32,114 nt of DNA, from contig JARLHF010000057.1 in the NCBI GenBank assembly GCA_031292375.1, forward strand, positions 1-32,114, read 5' to 3'. Below the pieces are notes generated by a model. That model was given only the letters and a program-made list of their open reading frames with translations, was not told where the DNA came from and searched no databases. The position numbers were made by a program, and so were the translations under genes. Position 1 is the stretch's first letter; each line of letters begins with the position of its first letter. This document shows, piece after piece, positions 1 to 8,986 of this stretch. Origin of the DNA: Chlamydiales bacterium. Its GTDB lineage: Bacteria; Chlamydiota; Chlamydiia; Chlamydiales; VFKH01.

Positions 1-329
1 ATCCGATTCAGTTACGTTTTGGTAAAGACCCTCCCCAAAATAATGTTTGCATTAATTTATAGTCCATTTTTTTCTCAAAAAACCTTCCATACAACCACTA
101 GCTTGTTGCCTGATTTTTTTTATTATTTTTTTGCTAACATTGCTGATAATTATTTGAAATAACGTTGATTTTTGTGACTTTAATTTCTAGTTTCCGCTTC
201 ATTTGGCCTACTAGACGAGAAAACACTTATAAATCCATCGCCACTCCTAATTGCTGCATCCATGTAGAATCTCTTGTATAAAAAAGATTAGAGTGGTAGT
301 GTCAAGTTTTTACTTGGGAGGAAAATTTA
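1..329. other. Left-edge region without a confident gene
   Basis: I see no gene I can defend here. The sequence is AT-rich with T runs. Plus-strand frame 1 is open from the first base to a TAA at 160-162 (53 codons, Phe/Tyr-rich), so the tail of a gene entering from the left is possible, but low complexity could give the same result. A TATAAA at 277-282 followed by GGAGG at 317-321 probably forms the promoter and ribosome binding site for the gene starting at 330; no good -35 box is visible. Confidence 0.4.
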
Positions 330-959
330 ATGGAAATAAAGGGTTTTTCTGTAGGCGAATCGATAAAATTTGGCTGGAACAAAATGAAAGAGCACTTTTG
401 GTTCTTTGTAGGCTTTATCCTTTTAGCATCCATTTCTCTCATAATTCCCTTTGGCATCAGCGCTTATTTTGACGCTCACCAATACCCCCTACTTAGAATT
501 CTCTTCTTAGTCATTTATTTTATTCTTGCACTAGTTGTTAACATGGGCTTTATCAAAGCCTCTCTTGCAGTTAAAGACCAAAACAAAGCTAAAATCAGCA
601 ATTTATATAGCTGCTTTCCACTGTTTTTTAAATTTCTAATCGCACACATCCTCTACATGCTCATCATTGCAGCAGGATTAATTTTACTTGTATTTCCAGC
701 TGTTATTTGGGCCACTCGCTATGGGTTTTATGGATATCTCATTGTAGATCAAAAGCTTGGCCCCATCAAAGCTCTCAAAATGAGTGCAAAAATTACCATG
801 GGAGTAAAATGGGATCTCTTTGCTCTCTATGCTGTACTTTATATCATTGGAGTTATTGGCGTATTATGCCTTGGCATCGGCATGTTTGCAACAGTGCCCC
901 TTACCATTCTTGCTACCGCTTGGGTTTATCGCAATCTCCAATCTGTAAAAGCATTGTAA
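330..959 (+). CDS. Multi-TM integral membrane protein (DUF975-like)
   Basis: Encodes 209 residues with about six hydrophobic segments. An N-terminal amphipathic stretch of the type 'SIKFGWNKMKEHFWFFVG' is followed by alternating hydrophobic helices to the C-terminus. This layout, including 'W..y..f.GYLIVDQKLGPIKALKMS' around residues 126-150, resembles DUF975 and glycerophosphodiesterase-membrane-domain proteins, which are poorly characterised membrane proteins. The start is supported by GGAGG at 317-321, 8 nt before the ATG; a longer overlapping frame begins earlier but has no ribosome binding site. The 3' end overlaps the converging gene at 926-1417 by 34 bp, so no separate terminator fits between them. 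No enzymatic residues are recognisable. It is very probably an inner-membrane protein of unknown role; the family name is my pattern judgement. Confidence 0.75.
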   Translation: MEIKGFSVGESIKFGWNKMKEHFWFFVGFILLASISLIIPFGISAYFDAHQYPLLRILFLVIYFILALVVNMGFIKASLAVKDQNKAKISNLYSCFPLFFKFLIAHILYMLIIAAGLILLVFPAVIWATRYGFYGYLIVDQKLGPIKALKMSAKITMGVKWDLFALYAVLYIIGVIGVLCLGIGMFATVPLTILATAWVYRNLQSVKAL

Positions 960-1417
960 ACCTTCTGAAAAAATCCAGGATCATGAAAAGCTCCTGTTAC
1001 TGCGCCTACAACTGAACAGATAGATACTCCCATTGCAAAGATGGGAATGCTTATAGCAAATGGTCCACCAGCTACAGCTAAAGCCACAGTTCCTGTGATG
1101 AGTCCCCCAACAAATGCTCCAGTTACAGTACCTGTAAAAAGCATCGCTGCAAAGCAACATATCTTACGCGTCGTAGATAAGCTCTTATATTTTTCTTCGT
1201 TAATTCGAAGTCCCACATAGGGAATAAACCAATCTCTATCATCCGGATCTACAAAACTATGCTGATTAGATACAGGGTACAGATACCTTCCAAGCCAACA
1301 TGTTGCTTTATGAGCCATAGGAACTGTTGCAAAGCCCGCACCTACGATACTTACCATACCTACAACCACAGTAGCAAGTGCTCGCGAAAATTGTTCTAAA
1401 GATTCTATTTCTGCCAT
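926..1417 (-). CDS. Small glycine-rich bilobed membrane protein, hypothetical
   Basis: Encodes 163 residues. I do not recognise a family. The ATG follows AAGGA with good spacing, and a plausible promoter lies upstream. Residues about 12-32 are hydrophobic, a polar section of about 50 residues follows, and residues about 86-145 form two long Gly/Ala/Val-rich hydrophobic segments with a very short turn between them. A closely spaced hydrophobic pair is the hallmark of chlamydial inclusion membrane (Inc) proteins, but it also occurs in ordinary small membrane proteins. The C-terminus is short and polar. The last 34 bp overlap the end of the converging gene at 330-959. Membrane location is well supported; an Inc role is only a suggestion. 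Confidence 0.65.
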   Translation of the reverse strand: MAEIESLEQFSRALATVVVGMVSIVGAGFATVPMAHKATCWLGRYLYPVSNQHSFVDPDDRDWFIPYVGLRINEEKYKSLSTTRKICCFAAMLFTGTVTGAFVGGLITGTVALAVAGGPFAISIPIFAMGVSICSVVGAVTGAFHDPGFFQKVYNAFTDWRLR

Positions 1418-1451
1418 AATCTCGTCCTTAAAAAATTTGTTTTAAGCGTAT

Positions 1452-1481
1452 TGTATACTCAAAATATAAATTTTCTGTAAA
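1452..1481 (-). promoter_or_regulatory. Putative sigma70-type promoter
   Basis: On the minus strand TTTACA (1476-1481) and TATACA (1452-1457) are separated by 18 nt. They match the -35 and -10 consensus at 5 and 4 of 6 positions and lie about 35 bp upstream of the ATG at 1417. No transcription data support this. Confidence 0.4.
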
Positions 1482-1621
1482 GATTTACTTACGCATTGAT
1501 TTTACTAAAAAAAAATCCTTTCTTTTATTAAACTGTTGGCCTAAACCTTTAAAAAATTAAATTTAACCCCTTTATGGGAGATTTTTTATATCTTTACTAA
1601 AAAAATAAGTAGGATTTGTGC

Positions 1622-3001
1622 ATGAATGAAAATGAACTCCATAAAGGGCTAAAACCGCGACATATTCACCTAATAGCTCTTGGTGGCATTATCGGTTCTG
1701 CTTATTTTCTTGGAACGGGTTATTTGGTGCACGAAGTTGGCCCTTGTGCCTTTCTTGCCTACATTTTAGGCGCACTTATCACCTACTTGACAATGATGTG
1801 TTTAGCAGAGCTAACCATCGCCATGCCAACCTCTGGTTCTTTTGTCAGTTATGCTGCAAAATTTGTATCCCCTGCATGGGCATGTGGAGTCGGTTGGTCC
1901 TACTGGATGACTTGGGTCGTCTATATTCCCTCTGAATGTCTTGCAGCTGGCATTATCATGAACTACTTTGTCCCCAATGTCTCCGAATACATATGGGCCG
2001 TTCTTTTTGGGCTACTAGTCACAGGCATTAATATTTCTCATGTAAAGACCTTTGGAGAAGTGGAGTTTTGGCTTGCCATCATCAAAATTTTAGCTCTCGT
2101 GCTCTTTTGCATCCTCGCTGTCCTCATCTTCTTTGGCGTTATAGGATCTGCAGATCACGAAATCATAGAAGGTAGATATATCTTTGATAATGGAGGCTTT
2201 TTTCCAAATGGTGGGTGGGTTCTCTTAGTTAACATGGTCATGCTTCTTGTTAACTTTCAAGGCTCTGAGATCATAGGACTTAGCGCATCAGAAGCTCATA
2301 ATGTAACAAAAACGATCCCTAAAATTATTAATCATGTAACTTACCGTATTATTGGCCTCTATTTAATTCCTACTTTTCTTCTTGTTTTAATATTTCCTTG
2401 GCAAAAAGCTAATTTATCAGAAAGCGTCTTTGCAATGGCTCTACAACATTATGGAATGAGTCCTATTGCTCACCTTTTCAGCTTTGTAGTTCTTGCAGCA
2501 GCTCTTTCGTGTGCAAATGGTGGACTCTACGGAACCGTACGCTCCATGTACGCATTAAGTAAGCATGGCATGGCACCAAAAGTGTTAAGTGTGCTTAATA
2601 AACAGCGCGTCCCTGCAAGGGTTACTCTATTTACCCTTGGAGGAATCTGGTGCATGCTCGGTATTGCCTACTTTTTTTCTTCACAAAATGTCTATGCAAA
2701 TCTCCTTGCAATTTCAGGATTTACAGGTGCTGTATGCTGGATCTCCATCTGTTGGTGTCAACTGCGCTTTAGAAGAGCTTTACTTCGGGAGGGGCGCTCC
2801 ACTGAAGTTTTACACTACTCAGTAAAATGGTTTCCTTATCTTACTCATCTTAGCATATGGCTTCAAGTTGGCTGTTTAGTGTTTGTAGCTCTCAATGAAC
2901 ATTTACGCGCATCCTTTTATTTTGGAGTACCCGTTTTAATTATCCCTATGCTTCTTTATAAAAAGATAAAGAAAAATAAAATGCCAAACATTGTGTTTTA
3001 A
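1622..3001 (+). CDS. Amino-acid permease, APC superfamily
   Basis: Encodes 459 residues with about 12 TM helices. The N-terminus 'KGLKPRHIHLIALGGIIGSAYFLG' (read in pieces) is the APC-superfamily AAT/YAT-type signature: a charged cytoplasmic lead into a first helix broken at GGxIGxxxFLG. The helix pair 'MCLAELTIAMPTSGSFVSYA' is also typical of the family (AELxxxxPxxGSF). Such carriers take up amino acids by proton symport; the exact substrate (basic amino acids, GABA, aromatic) cannot be read from the sequence. I place the start at the ATG at 1622, which has AGGA 7 nt upstream, rather than the in-frame TTG at 1616. A BrnQ-type carrier follows 103 nt downstream, so two amino-acid uptake genes sit together, as expected for an amino-acid-scavenging intracellular bacterium. 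Family confidence is high. Confidence 0.9.
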   Translation: MNENELHKGLKPRHIHLIALGGIIGSAYFLGTGYLVHEVGPCAFLAYILGALITYLTMMCLAELTIAMPTSGSFVSYAAKFVSPAWACGVGWSYWMTWVVYIPSECLAAGIIMNYFVPNVSEYIWAVLFGLLVTGINISHVKTFGEVEFWLAIIKILALVLFCILAVLIFFGVIGSADHEIIEGRYIFDNGGFFPNGGWVLLVNMVMLLVNFQGSEIIGLSASEAHNVTKTIPKIINHVTYRIIGLYLIPTFLLVLIFPWQKANLSESVFAMALQHYGMSPIAHLFSFVVLAAALSCANGGLYGTVRSMYALSKHGMAPKVLSVLNKQRVPARVTLFTLGGIWCMLGIAYFFSSQNVYANLLAISGFTGAVCWISICWCQLRFRRALLREGRSTEVLHYSVKWFPYLTHLSIWLQVGCLVFVALNEHLRASFYFGVPVLIIPMLLYKKIKKNKMPNIVF

Positions 3002-3030
3002 TTTTTTATTAATACTTTAATGAAAGATAC

Positions 3031-3060
3031 TGGAAAAAAATAAGGCTTTTAGTGTATACT
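3031..3060 (+). promoter_or_regulatory. Weak putative promoter before brnQ
   Basis: TATACT at 3055-3060 is a good -10 match. TGGAAA at 3031-3036 is a poor -35 match, 18 nt away. It lies 45 nt upstream of the start at 3105, in the gap between the two transporter genes. Confidence 0.3.
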
Positions 3061-3104
3061 TTTTTTACTAGCTATTTGAAAAATTGCCAAACTAAGGGAA
3101 ACGA

Positions 3105-4277
3105 ATGACTAAAAAAAATCATTCTAGTGTCATAGCTGCCGGGCTTGCGCTTTTTTCGATGTTCTTTGGAGCAGGCGATCTCATATGGCCTATCATTTTG
3201 GGCGGCCAAGCAGGAAGTCAGAATTTCTACGCCATGCTGGGATTAATCATCACAGGTGTTAGCCTTCCTCTCTTAGGCCTTATATCTATGATGCTCTTCG
3301 AAGGAAATTATAGAGCCTTCTTTGGCCGCATAGGTAAACTTCCCTCCATCTTTCTTATTTTTATCATTCAAGCAATTTTAGGACCTATTGGCTCAATACC
3401 AAGACTTATCACGCTGTCTTATGCAACGCTTCAGCCCTACATGCCAGAGAATATCACTCTCATAGGATTCAGCATCCTTGCAAGCCTTTTTGTTTTGTGC
3501 TTCACTTTAAAAAAACAGAGAGTTATCGACCTTCTTGGGCTTGTTTTAACCCCACTTCTTCTCATATCGCTCGGCGGTATCTTGGTGATGGGCTTTTATC
3601 ACGCTCCAGATCCTCTATCATTTGGATTTAGCAAAACTGAAGCATTTACAAGCGGGCTAAATGTCGGGTACAATACACTTGATCTCATCGCATCTTTTAT
3701 TTTTGCACCTCTTGTACTGGCTCATTTTATTCATGATGAAAACACACAGATAGATAAAAAAACAAGAAGTCGCATGCTATTTCGTAAAATGCTAAAAGCA
3801 TGTCTTATTGCAGCCGGATTATTGTCAGGAATGTATGTAGGCCTAACTTATGTCTCTTCTTTCTATACACCCCTGCTCGATCCTAATTTACCACCAGAAG
3901 CCAGGCTTTCTGGTATATCCATGTATCTTCTTGGACACTATGGCTCTATTGTATCAAGCGTAGCTGTTGCTATGGCTTGCCTTACAACTGCAATTCCTCT
4001 TGTTTCTATCTGCGCAGACTACATCAAACAAGACCTTTTTCAAGATAAAGTTGGACGTATCTTGCCACTCATTATCACTTTGAGCTTATCTTGCTTTATT
4101 GCAAACTTTGGTTTTACAGGAATTGCTAATATGCTCTCTCCAGTTCTACAAGTCTTATGCCCAGGTCTTATTGTTTTGAGCCTTTCCAATATTGGATATA
4201 AACTCTATGAAACGCGCTTTGCAAAAATCCCCTTCTTTGCAACATTTACGCTCTCTATCGTGGGTTATTTAATGTAA
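3105..4277 (+). CDS. brnQ: Branched-chain amino-acid carrier, BrnQ/LIVCS family
   Basis: Encodes 390 residues, an integral membrane protein with about 11-12 TM segments. The N-terminus 'AAGLALFSMFFGAGDLIWP' closely matches the BrnQ signature (GxAxFsMFFGAGNLIfP), with Asp where many members have Asn. 'QAILGPIGSIPRL' at about residue 88 and 'LDLIASFIFAPLVL' match further family blocks (GPxxaiPR, MD.laal.F). LIVCS carriers import leucine, isoleucine and valine by Na+ or H+ symport. At 390 residues it is slightly shorter than the usual 430-450, mainly at the C-terminus. The preceding gene is another amino-acid permease. Downstream is a short imperfect hairpin (TTGCG/CGCAA at 4282-4298) without a convincing U tract. 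Chlamydiae commonly carry brnQ. Confidence 0.93.
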   Translation: MTKKNHSSVIAAGLALFSMFFGAGDLIWPIILGGQAGSQNFYAMLGLIITGVSLPLLGLISMMLFEGNYRAFFGRIGKLPSIFLIFIIQAILGPIGSIPRLITLSYATLQPYMPENITLIGFSILASLFVLCFTLKKQRVIDLLGLVLTPLLLISLGGILVMGFYHAPDPLSFGFSKTEAFTSGLNVGYNTLDLIASFIFAPLVLAHFIHDENTQIDKKTRSRMLFRKMLKACLIAAGLLSGMYVGLTYVSSFYTPLLDPNLPPEARLSGISMYLLGHYGSIVSSVAVAMACLTTAIPLVSICADYIKQDLFQDKVGRILPLIITLSLSCFIANFGFTGIANMLSPVLQVLCPGLIVLSLSNIGYKLYETRFAKIPFFATFTLSIVGYLM

Positions 4278-4337
4278 TTTCTTGCGCTATTAACGCAAAA
4301 AACGTTATCTATGAGGTAGAATTTAGGAAAGCACCTC

Positions 4338-7106
4338 ATGTCAATACCCTTTAGTATAGATCCCTCTCATGATTTTTTAGATACACCTCCACATATCTTA
4401 AGCTCATTTTTTCTTCCACAAACAATTGCCATTATCGGAGCTACAGAAGCTCTAGGAAGCGTTGGAAGAACTCTTATGAATAATCTAATAACGTCCTCCT
4501 TTAAAGGCACCTTATTTCCAGTGAACCCAAAGCGTGAACAAGTACTTGGAATAACATGCTACCCTAATGTAGGCGCTATCAAAGAAAAAATCGACCTTGC
4601 AATCATTATAACGCCTGCCAAAACTGTACCATCCATTATATCTGAATGTGTAGACGCTAATATTAAAGCTACGATCGTCATATCTGCTGGTTTTAAAGAA
4701 CTTGGCATATCAGGTATTAATCTCGAAAAAGAAATTCTTGCACGTGCCAAAAAAAATAATATGCGTATTATCGGACCTAACTGCCTTGGCCTCATGAACC
4801 CCTCTTATGGCCTAAATGCAACATTTGCAGCCAAAATGGCAATTCCTGGACACACAGCTTTTATCAGCCAATCAGGTGCCATGTGTACAGCTGTGCTTGA
4901 CTGGAGCTTAAAAAAAGCCATTGGATTTAGCGCCTTTGTGTCCATCGGTTCTATGGCTGATATCAGCTGGGGAGACTTGATTGACTATCTTGGAAATGAT
5001 AAAGAAACAGATAGTATTTTAATTTATATGGAAAGCATAGGAAACCCAAGATCCTTCCTATCCGCCGCAAAAGAAGTAGCTCTTACCAAGCCCATCATCG
5101 TAATCAAAGCAGGACGCACGCAAGCTGCAGCAAAAGCTGCAGCTTCTCATACAGGCTCACTTGCCGGTAGCGACGAGGTTTTCGACTGCGCTCTTCAAAG
5201 AGCTGGCGTACTGAGAGTGGATACAATAGAAGAGCTCTTCGATATGGCTCTTGTACTTGCAAATCAACCAAGACCAAAGGGACCTAAATTAAGTATCATC
5301 ACCAATGCAGGAGGCCCTGCAGTCCTTGCAACGGATGCAACGATCATTCATGGCGCACACCTTACAACCCTCAATGATTCTATTATCGAAAAGTTAAATA
5401 CATTTCTTCCAGAGGCTTGGAGCCATAGTAACCCTGTCGATATCTTAGGAGATGCAAGCCCTCAAACCTATAGAAAAAGTGTAGAGGTCATTGCAACAGA
5501 TCCCGATTGTGATGGCCTTTTGGTAATTCTCTCTCCACAAGATATGACAAAGCCAGAAGAATGTGCCAACGAATTAGTTAAATGCGCTCATTTATCTAAT
5601 AAACCCCTTCTTGCAAGCTGGATGGGTGGTGAAAGTGTAGAAAAAGGGGTTGATATCTTAAATCACGCAGGCATACCCACATTTTCTTTTCCAGACAATG
5701 CAAGCAAAGTTTTTGCAAAAATGTGGCGACATAGCAGTGACCTACAAAATTCCTATGAAACCCCCTCTCTTTATACAACGGGTCATGATATCCATAGTAC
5801 AGTAAGACATGATGTCGTAGAAAGCCTCTTAAAAGTAGCAAGAGATGAAAATAGAACGCTCTTATCAGAATATGAATCTAAAAAGGTTTTACAAGCCTAT
5901 CAAATACCCACTGTTGAAACACTTATAGCAAGAAATATCGACGAAGCCATTAGTGCTGCAAATACCCTTGAATACCCTATTGTTCTTAAACTTCTCTCTG
6001 AGACAATCACACACAAAAGCGATGTAGGCGGTGTAAAACTCAACTTGTTGAACCAAAAAGATGTTATCAAGGCTTTTGAAGAGATTCAACATTCTGTAAC
6101 AACTTTGTGTGGCCCTGAGCACTTCTCTGGAGTAACTGTGCAAAGAATGATCTCGTTAGATGGTTATGATATTATTCTTGGCAGCTCTCTAGATGAGCAA
6201 TTTGGTCCTGTAATTCTTTTTGGACTTGGAGGTGGCCTTGTGGAAGTCTTTCAAGACAAAGCACTCGCACTTCCTCCACTAAACACGACCCTTGCCCGTG
6301 AGCTCATGAAAAAGACAAAAATCTATCATGCCCTCAAAGGTGTTCGCGGGAAAAAACCCATTGACTTTTTGGCTCTTGAATCTTTAATTTCCAGATTTTC
6401 TAGCCTCATTGTAGAGCATCCATGGATTAAAGAGTGCGATATTAACCCCCTTCTTGTCTCGTCAGAGGAGATGATCGCCTTAGATGCAAGAATCGTGTTG
6501 CATGATGCAAGCTTAAAAGAATCTCTTCTGCCAAAATCATCTATAAGACCCTATCCATCACAGTATATCTCCTCTATCTCTCTAAAAGACAATTTAAAAG
6601 TACACTTGCGGCCTGTTAAGCCTGAGGATGAGCCATTACTCGTCAAATTTCACCATGAATTATCTGAAGAGACCGTAAAAAACCGCTATCAAGAACTACT
6701 TTCGCTAGATGTTCGAACAACTCACCAAAGACTCATACGTATCTGCTGTGGCGACTATGACAGAAATATCGCTATCATTGCAGAGATCAAAAAAGAGGAA
6801 CACTCAGAACTTATTGGCATTGCCCGTCTTTCAAAAATTATGGGTAGCAATGATGCAAAATTTACCATTACAATTGTAGATCGCCTTCAAAATAAAGGCC
6901 TTGGAACGCAATTACTTTACTTTTTAATTAATGTGGCCAAACAAGAAAAAATAGACTACATTCAAGCTAGCATATCAGAAAATAACCATCAAATGCTCAA
7001 AATTTGTAAAAACTTACAATTTCAATTCAAAAAAGCAAAAGATGCTCCCGCCCTGATAAAAGCAAGGCTTAGTTTGAAAACGCATCTACACACGATCAAT
7101 TCTTAA
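4338..7106 (+). CDS. ADP-forming acyl-CoA synthetase / GNAT fusion (PatZ/Pka-like)
   Basis: Encodes 922 residues. Domains in order: CoA-binding Rossmann domain (about 22-155, '[14 protein letters not shown]'), succinyl-CoA-ligase-like flavodoxin domains (about 165-465), ATP-grasp (about 500-725), and a GNAT acetyltransferase (about 752-895, acetyl-CoA loop '[10 protein letters not shown]'). This is the architecture of the protein acetyltransferases Pat/PatZ/YfiQ and of ADP-forming acetate-CoA ligases carrying a GNAT tail. The phospho-histidine position of ADP-forming synthetases is kept: H271 in '[10 protein letters not shown]'. In the GNAT part, the glutamate that usually precedes beta-4 (AEF in Pat proteins) appears to be Lys841 ('AKFTITI'). 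As I recall, enterobacterial Pat has lost the histidine and uses the glutamate, so this protein may work more as a synthetase than as an acetylase. It is cytoplasmic. The 3' end overlaps the converging gene at 7096 by 11 bp. Confidence 0.9.
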   Translation: MSIPFSIDPSHDFLDTPPHILSSFFLPQTIAIIGATEALGSVGRTLMNNLITSSFKGTLFPVNPKREQVLGITCYPNVGAIKEKIDLAIIITPAKTVPSIISECVDANIKATIVISAGFKELGISGINLEKEILARAKKNNMRIIGPNCLGLMNPSYGLNATFAAKMAIPGHTAFISQSGAMCTAVLDWSLKKAIGFSAFVSIGSMADISWGDLIDYLGNDKETDSILIYMESIGNPRSFLSAAKEVALTKPIIVIKAGRTQAAAKAAASHTGSLAGSDEVFDCALQRAGVLRVDTIEELFDMALVLANQPRPKGPKLSIITNAGGPAVLATDATIIHGAHLTTLNDSIIEKLNTFLPEAWSHSNPVDILGDASPQTYRKSVEVIATDPDCDGLLVILSPQDMTKPEECANELVKCAHLSNKPLLASWMGGESVEKGVDILNHAGIPTFSFPDNASKVFAKMWRHSSDLQNSYETPSLYTTGHDIHSTVRHDVVESLLKVARDENRTLLSEYESKKVLQAYQIPTVETLIARNIDEAISAANTLEYPIVLKLLSETITHKSDVGGVKLNLLNQKDVIKAFEEIQHSVTTLCGPEHFSGVTVQRMISLDGYDIILGSSLDEQFGPVILFGLGGGLVEVFQDKALALPPLNTTLARELMKKTKIYHALKGVRGKKPIDFLALESLISRFSSLIVEHPWIKECDINPLLVSSEEMIALDARIVLHDASLKESLLPKSSIRPYPSQYISSISLKDNLKVHLRPVKPEDEPLLVKFHHELSEETVKNRYQELLSLDVRTTHQRLIRICCGDYDRNIAIIAEIKKEEHSELIGIARLSKIMGSNDAKFTITIVDRLQNKGLGTQLLYFLINVAKQEKIDYIQASISENNHQMLKICKNLQFQFKKAKDAPALIKARLSLKTHLHTINS

Positions 7107-7989
7107 ATTTGTTTGTGTATACATCCTTAACAACGACATCCAGCGTAAGATCAACAACATCTGTATCGCTTCCATAAGAATAGATCGCCTCGCCAGATAC
7201 CCGTACATTATTCCCATCTATTTCGCTAACCTGAATCACTTCAAATTCACTATTTTGATTCAATGGCTCTGCAATGACTCTAAGCTCCCCGGATGATTTA
7301 AGCCTTTCGGCTATAATTTTTATTTTAATTCCTCCCTTATCATAGAGGGTATAATCATCATGCATGTATACTCCATGCATCTGCAAAAAAGGTGTTTCTG
7401 GAAGTTGCTTTGTCTCTTGCAAAAAATGCTCCCAAACTGCAAGTGCTACGCCTGTGGGCTCATTCTCTTCATCCGGATAAAAGAAATTAAAGACAAGAAC
7501 AGATCCTAGGCCATCACCTGAAACACTTTTTGAATTAAGCCCTACCCATGCTGAATAACTCTTTCTTCCAGTTTTTGCATTTACTGCCTCCATAGCTAAT
7601 ACAGGATAGCTTCCCCAAGATAATTTCTTAATTACAACGTCTTTAAAGCCAGCTTTAAAAAGCTCTATCTCAAATTCCTTTTCCCCTGAAAATGCAAAAG
7701 GCCCTATTTGAAATATATTCCTGCTGTAAGAAACAACGATAAAAACATGTGATACTTTATCAGAAGACTTCAAAATATCCCCTACATCATTCTTTCTTGC
7801 CCATAAAATACCTTGAAATAACCCAGAACCCTTATCCATACAATTCATTACAAAATCAGCAGGAAGTGCTGGTTCTACTGCCAGTGGGTCTTGCATATCA
7901 GGAAGTAACTCTGTAATTCTAGAGGCTGTAATTTCTATACAAAGCAGTAGTGCTAAAAGTAAACTCAAAATGCATTTTTTATAAAACAC
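7096..7989 (-). CDS. Secreted protein of unknown function
   Basis: Encodes 297 residues when started at a GTG. I chose GTG 7989 over the upstream in-frame ATG (8037) for two reasons: GAGGGGG lies 6 nt before it, and the resulting N-terminus (MFYKKC, then a Leu-rich core '[17 protein letters not shown]') is a textbook signal peptide with cleavage near residue 20. The longer version would put 16 charged and aromatic residues before it. The mature part is mixed alpha/beta and rich in beta-type alternation ('[17 protein letters not shown]', '[19 protein letters not shown]'); I recognise no domain. The start overlaps the end of the glycosyltransferase gene by 11 bp, so the two are probably translationally coupled. 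It likely acts in the periplasm or at the cell surface. Confidence 0.7.
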   Translation of the reverse strand: MFYKKCILSLLLALLLCIEITASRITELLPDMQDPLAVEPALPADFVMNCMDKGSGLFQGILWARKNDVGDILKSSDKVSHVFIVVSYSRNIFQIGPFAFSGEKEFEIELFKAGFKDVVIKKLSWGSYPVLAMEAVNAKTGRKSYSAWVGLNSKSVSGDGLGSVLVFNFFYPDEENEPTGVALAVWEHFLQETKQLPETPFLQMHGVYMHDDYTLYDKGGIKIKIIAERLKSSGELRVIAEPLNQNSEFEVIQVSEIDGNNVRVSGEAIYSYGSDTDVVDLTLDVVVKDVYTNKFKN

Positions 7990-8953
7990 GAAAAACCCCC
8001 TCAAGTGCCCGTAAAATCTCTTGATTACAAATCTCATTTACATCTGTAAAGGCACCAAGAGAAACTGCTTTCTTAGAAAGTGGCCTCCACTCTTCTATTT
8101 TTACATGACCAAAAAGAACAAGTTGTGGCTTATCAAAAGCTGCTGCTATATGCATAACACCACCATCTCCAATAAAAAGCATATCTACACCATTAACAAG
8201 GTGCATAAAATCATTAAATTGACCCGTTTCTACCACACTAGATGTACAAGAGAGCGCTTTTTGCAATTCACTTGCAGCAAGAAGATCTTTTGATACACAA
8301 GAAATTGCAACCGAAAAGGTATGCTTCTTATATAGATCGTTTAAAATAGTTATATATTTTTTTACACTAATCTGACTAGACGTTCGATTGTTAGTCATGG
8401 AGACAAGAATAATAGGGCCAAACCCCTTTAATTTACAAAGCGCCTTTTCAATTGCTTCAGAGTGACCTTGCAGATTAAACCTTGGATAATATTCCTCAGG
8501 GATCTCTTGCAGATCAGGCGCCAAAATTTGTAACACTCTTAGCGCTTGATGCTTTCCTCTTAAAGTTTTTTCCTCTATACCACCATTAATTAAAAACGTT
8601 TTTTTCTTAACAACAGCAAGCCTACATCTGGCTCTTAAAGCCCACAAAAATACGTTGACAAGCCGCATAGGAGATGGCTTTGCAGAAATTGCAAGATCAT
8701 AATTATCTTTACTATGCAAAAAACCCGTTTTAAACATGTGAAAATAGCGATTGCCCTTTGCAGGAAACGTGACAACCTTATCTATTCCTTGCAAGTAAGG
8801 AGCAAGCATAGCTGCAAGTGGACTTAAAAAGAGAGAGATTTCCGCCTCTGGAAAAAGCACCTTACAATGCTCAATCAAAGGTAATGCACACACAAGGTCT
8901 CCGAGCCTATTGCGTCTTGCTACAGCAATCTTTTTACATGACGGGATTTTCAT
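7979..8953 (-). CDS. Glycosyltransferase family 9 (heptosyltransferase-like)
   Basis: Encodes 324 residues, close to the GT9 norm of 330-350. The N-terminus 'RNRLGDLVCALPLIEHCKVLFP' matches the GT9 start (R...GD.v.alP.i..lk..fP). The C-terminal half has 'GDGGVMHIAAAFDKPQLVLFG', the GT9 nucleotide-sugar loop; the usual first residues are DSG or DTG, here GDGG. Family members such as WaaC, WaaF and WaaQ transfer ADP-heptose to the lipopolysaccharide inner core at the cytoplasmic face of the inner membrane. Classic chlamydiae make a very short Kdo-only LPS without heptose, so the acceptor here is unknown. It lies 33 nt downstream of the adenylate cyclase gene and overlaps the following secreted-protein gene, so all three may be one transcript. 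The fold is well supported, the substrate is not. Confidence 0.88.
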   Translation of the reverse strand: MKIPSCKKIAVARRNRLGDLVCALPLIEHCKVLFPEAEISLFLSPLAAMLAPYLQGIDKVVTFPAKGNRYFHMFKTGFLHSKDNYDLAISAKPSPMRLVNVFLWALRARCRLAVVKKKTFLINGGIEEKTLRGKHQALRVLQILAPDLQEIPEEYYPRFNLQGHSEAIEKALCKLKGFGPIILVSMTNNRTSSQISVKKYITILNDLYKKHTFSVAISCVSKDLLAASELQKALSCTSSVVETGQFNDFMHLVNGVDMLFIGDGGVMHIAAAFDKPQLVLFGHVKIEEWRPLSKKAVSLGAFTDVNEICNQEILRALEGVFRVL

Positions 8954-8986
8954 AAGACCCGCAATTTTATCATAGCCATCTTTTGT

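Noticed and set aside
1-162. Open plus-strand frame from the left edge, possibly the tail of a gene
   Set aside because: It is only 53 codons, Phe/Tyr-rich from T runs, with no recognisable motif; not called as a CDS.
4282-4298. Hairpin TTGCG/CGCAA after brnQ as a terminator
   Set aside because: The stem is only 5 bp and is followed by A residues rather than a T run.
7990-8037. 16-residue N-terminal extension of the secreted protein
   Set aside because: It lies inside the glycosyltransferase gene, and GTG 7989 has a better ribosome binding site and gives a proper signal peptide.
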